Positions 62,915 to 64,000 of a stretch of DNA of 64,000 nt are shown in pieces. How positions within the stretch are numbered: position 1 is the first letter of the stretch; every line of letters starts with the position of its first letter. A program made the position numbers and the translations under genes. The notes under the pieces were generated by a model. The model made no database searches and was not told the DNA's origin. It saw only the letters and a program-made list of their open reading frames with translations. Source of the stretch: Hypomesus transpacificus (taxonomy: Eukaryota; Chordata; Actinopteri; Osmeriformes; Osmeridae); assembly GCF_021917145.1 (NCBI RefSeq), contig NC_061081.1, positions 8,766,100-8,830,099 of the forward strand. The letters are read 5' to 3'.

Positions 62915-64000
62915 CACTCACACTGTTTCTCTGTCTCTCTCTGTCTCTCTCTCTGTCTCTCTCTCCAGGAGCACATGGAGGAGGTGTGCTCTCTCCAGCT
63001 TCTGCAGGCTGTGAGGCGCATGGTCCTCACCCTCACCCAGCAGAACGACGAGAGCAAGGAGTTTGTACGCTTCTTCCACCGCCAGCTGGGAGGCATCTTG
63101 CAGGTAGGAACCGCAATACACACAACACCAGCAGCTACGTTGTGGGTGGCTAGCTATGTTTTCTGTTGAAAAAGTATTTGTAGGCCCACTTGAATAAACG
63201 ACTCACAAAGGTGTGTGACAAAAGGGAGATGATTGCAGACCACACGTCTTTCCAACTACTTACAGGAGCATTTATTGGGAGGGCAAATAATTGTTGTGGT
63301 GCAACCTGTTTTCACTTCTCTCCAAAAGGCTCGCTAATTACTGCACTCTGTGTTTTTTGTACACTTGCAAACCTTATAATTATATAATTGTGTATAATCG
63401 TTATAATCGTGCGCTGTAGCATTGCTGTCCCAATGATGACAAATATTGCCACAACAAGTGGGATTCTAAAGATCTAAATTATAGAGCATAATGGGAAACC
63501 AATGTTTCTATCGTCAAACAATATATATTGTCATATCACTCAGCCCTACCAGAAACGGGTAGGAAGCACAACACCAGCAGGCCAGTCTCTCTAGATTGGA
63601 GGACATGATATCTGAGGTGCAGCGGACAGCAGTCCATGGACCTTGCTCAGTCCCATAACAGACCGCTTCTGCCCTCCCCCCTCCCCACCCCCAGGACTCC
63701 TTGGGTAAGTTTGCGGGACGTACCCTGAAGGACTGTGGCGAGGACCTGCTGGTGGAGATCTCTGAGATCCTGTTCAACGAGCTGGCCTTCTTCAGGCTCA
63801 TGCAGGACCTGGACAGTAACGGAGGTGGCCCCATGGGGGGGGGCAGACACAGACCCAAGAAGATAGCCGAGCAGAACAACACCAAACACTTCCACCCACC
63901 TGAGGTGAGAGGCGTGTGGGTGTGTGGGTGTCATTCTGTGAGGAGGCTTTGAATTGTGTACTAAAATATTAATGTGTCCCACCAGGAAAAAGAGACAACC
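49582..64000 (+). CDS. pcm1: pericentriolar material 1 (PCM1), 3' end outside window
   Basis: Scaffold of centriolar satellites that brings proteins to the centrosome and cilium base. 31 coding exons: 49582-49680, 49892-50140, 50295-50594, 51216-51386, 51912-52031, 52168-52351, 52541-52653, 52869-53142, 53252-53396, 53737-54113, 54328-54563, 54668-54810, 54900-55029, 55125-55289, 55482-55633, 55913-56122, 56304-56601, 56876-57021, 57238-57476, 57810-57990, 58134-58474, 58701-58862, 59166-59222, 59657-59829, 59990-60121, 61191-61323, 61617-61796, 62723-62814, 62969-63103, 63695-63904, 63986-64000. They sum to 1854 codons, open throughout; human PCM1 is 2024 aa. Landmarks: MATGG start in a good Kozak context, NRSSEKNRKKF, QAELDRLRQRINFTDLDE, repeated coiled coils (EQQEQLRALQGRQAAL, QQQQELKQLHEERQRL), acidic runs, a Gln run after LSELI, DPVDPTTVTKTF, and SQNEARPHFLIELFHELQLL in the PCM1 C-terminal domain. 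The 57-nt exon at 59166 is less certain. Divergent from osbp. Confidence 0.93.
57025..57060. repeat. CA microsatellite in pcm1 intron
   Basis: A run of about 18 CA dinucleotides starting four bases after the splice donor of the exon ending at 57021. Confidence 0.95.
57585..57645. mobile_element. Tc1-type terminal-repeat hairpin (61 bp)
   Basis: CAGTACCAGTCAAAAGTTTG reads into its own near-complement, CAAACTTTGACTGGTACTG, across a short spacer, with TA on each side. The sequence is the familiar fish Tc1-like terminal repeat. The element is reduced to two back-to-back termini with no interior. Confidence 0.85.
59166..59222 (+). other. pcm1: candidate optional 57-nt pcm1 exon
   Basis: TTCTTCACAG precedes and GTAAAC follows a 57-nt stretch whose phase fits both neighbouring pcm1 exons, adding 19 residues (A-Y-A-W-R-T-P-F and so on) without a stop. 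I do not recognise the peptide from other PCM1 proteins. It could be a fish-specific alternative exon or chance. Confidence 0.45.
60170..60358 (-). mobile_element. tRNA-derived SINE copy in pcm1 intron
   Basis: Fourth copy of the window's SINE family, minus orientation: ATTTAGTCATTTAGCAGACA at its left end, AAGTAGGGTGAAGTGCCTTG in the body, and the complement of the tRNA-like head (ACCGCTCAGCCAGCTGAC) at its right end. Confidence 0.85.
60744..60872. repeat. 15-bp GC-rich minisatellite, about 8.5 copies, in pcm1 intron
   Basis: Direct tandem repeats of GTCGTGGGCGGCAGG, with GCC replacing GTC in two neighbouring copies. The unit is a multiple of three, so the array stays open as a V-V-G-G-R repeat, but it lies in an intron with no supporting splice sites. 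Confidence 0.95.
61887..62658. mobile_element. hAT element remnant (772 bp) with exact 8-bp target duplication
   Basis: Terminal repeats TAGTGCTGTCA (left) and the complement TGACAGCTCTA (right) are flanked by the identical octamer AATTACAC at 61879-61886 and 62659-62666. Subterminal regions are rich in TTAACGCG/TTAATCGCG strings, typical of a common fish hAT family. From the ATG at 62222 a short reading frame (MDANKILNGKF onward, with VFCRCELS) resembles the start of a BED zinc finger. It is broken by a stop and continues in another frame with SYHRSTS. No catalytic transposase is present. It lies wholly inside a pcm1 intron. Confidence 0.9.
62880..62968. repeat. CT-rich microsatellite doubling as a polypyrimidine tract
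   Basis: CT repeats interrupted by CATTCACTCACACTG and CTGT units run directly into the CAG acceptor of the pcm1 exon at 62969. Confidence 0.85.

Overview
This window is vertebrate nuclear DNA, almost certainly from a ray-finned fish. Genes are intron-rich with GT-AG splicing, introns are short, CA/CT microsatellites are dense, and there are tRNA-derived SINEs, hAT-type and Tc1-like non-autonomous transposons. SINE type and intron size fit a euteleost (possibly a smelt/salmon/pike relative), but I cannot fix the species. I rebuilt gene models by hand from splice sites, reading-frame phase and remembered family alignments. All multi-exon models are phase-consistent from start to stop, or to the window edge.

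Layout. 1-15.5 kb: no gene recognised; repeats, a long perfect hairpin, one hAT MITE and three SINEs. 15.5-20.9 kb (+): tacr3, a neurokinin-3-type tachykinin receptor, five exons, 396 aa, with a 60-bp minisatellite in intron 3 and a hAT MITE in intron 4. 23.5-27.2 kb (-): two tandem ecto-ADP-ribosyltransferase genes. The first is complete (signal peptide, core, GPI tail) but lacks the catalytic ExE; the second is truncated. 28.4-36.4 kb (+): a complete 23-exon HERC5/6-like RLD-HECT ubiquitin ligase (999 aa) with an ISRE-like site upstream. 38.3-46.8 kb (-): osbp, oxysterol-binding protein, 16 constitutive exons (782 aa) with PH, FFAT and ORD parts. 49.6 kb to the end (+): pcm1, pericentriolar material 1; 31 coding exons (1854 codons) are present and the 3' end lies outside the window.

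The genes do not form one pathway. herc and osbp are convergent, with poly(A) signals about 140 bp apart. osbp and pcm1 are divergent, with about 2.8 kb between start codons that must hold both promoters. tacr3 and HERC5/6 both lie on human 4q, which hints at retained synteny.

The most unusual observation is inside the last intron of osbp. Three separate candidate micro-exons (39, 39 or 48, and 39 nt) share one phase and the same non-canonical GC splice donor (AAA then GCAAGTA). Any combination would keep the osbp frame open, so a bank of optional GC-AG cassette exons may insert short acidic, serine-containing peptides just after the ORD.
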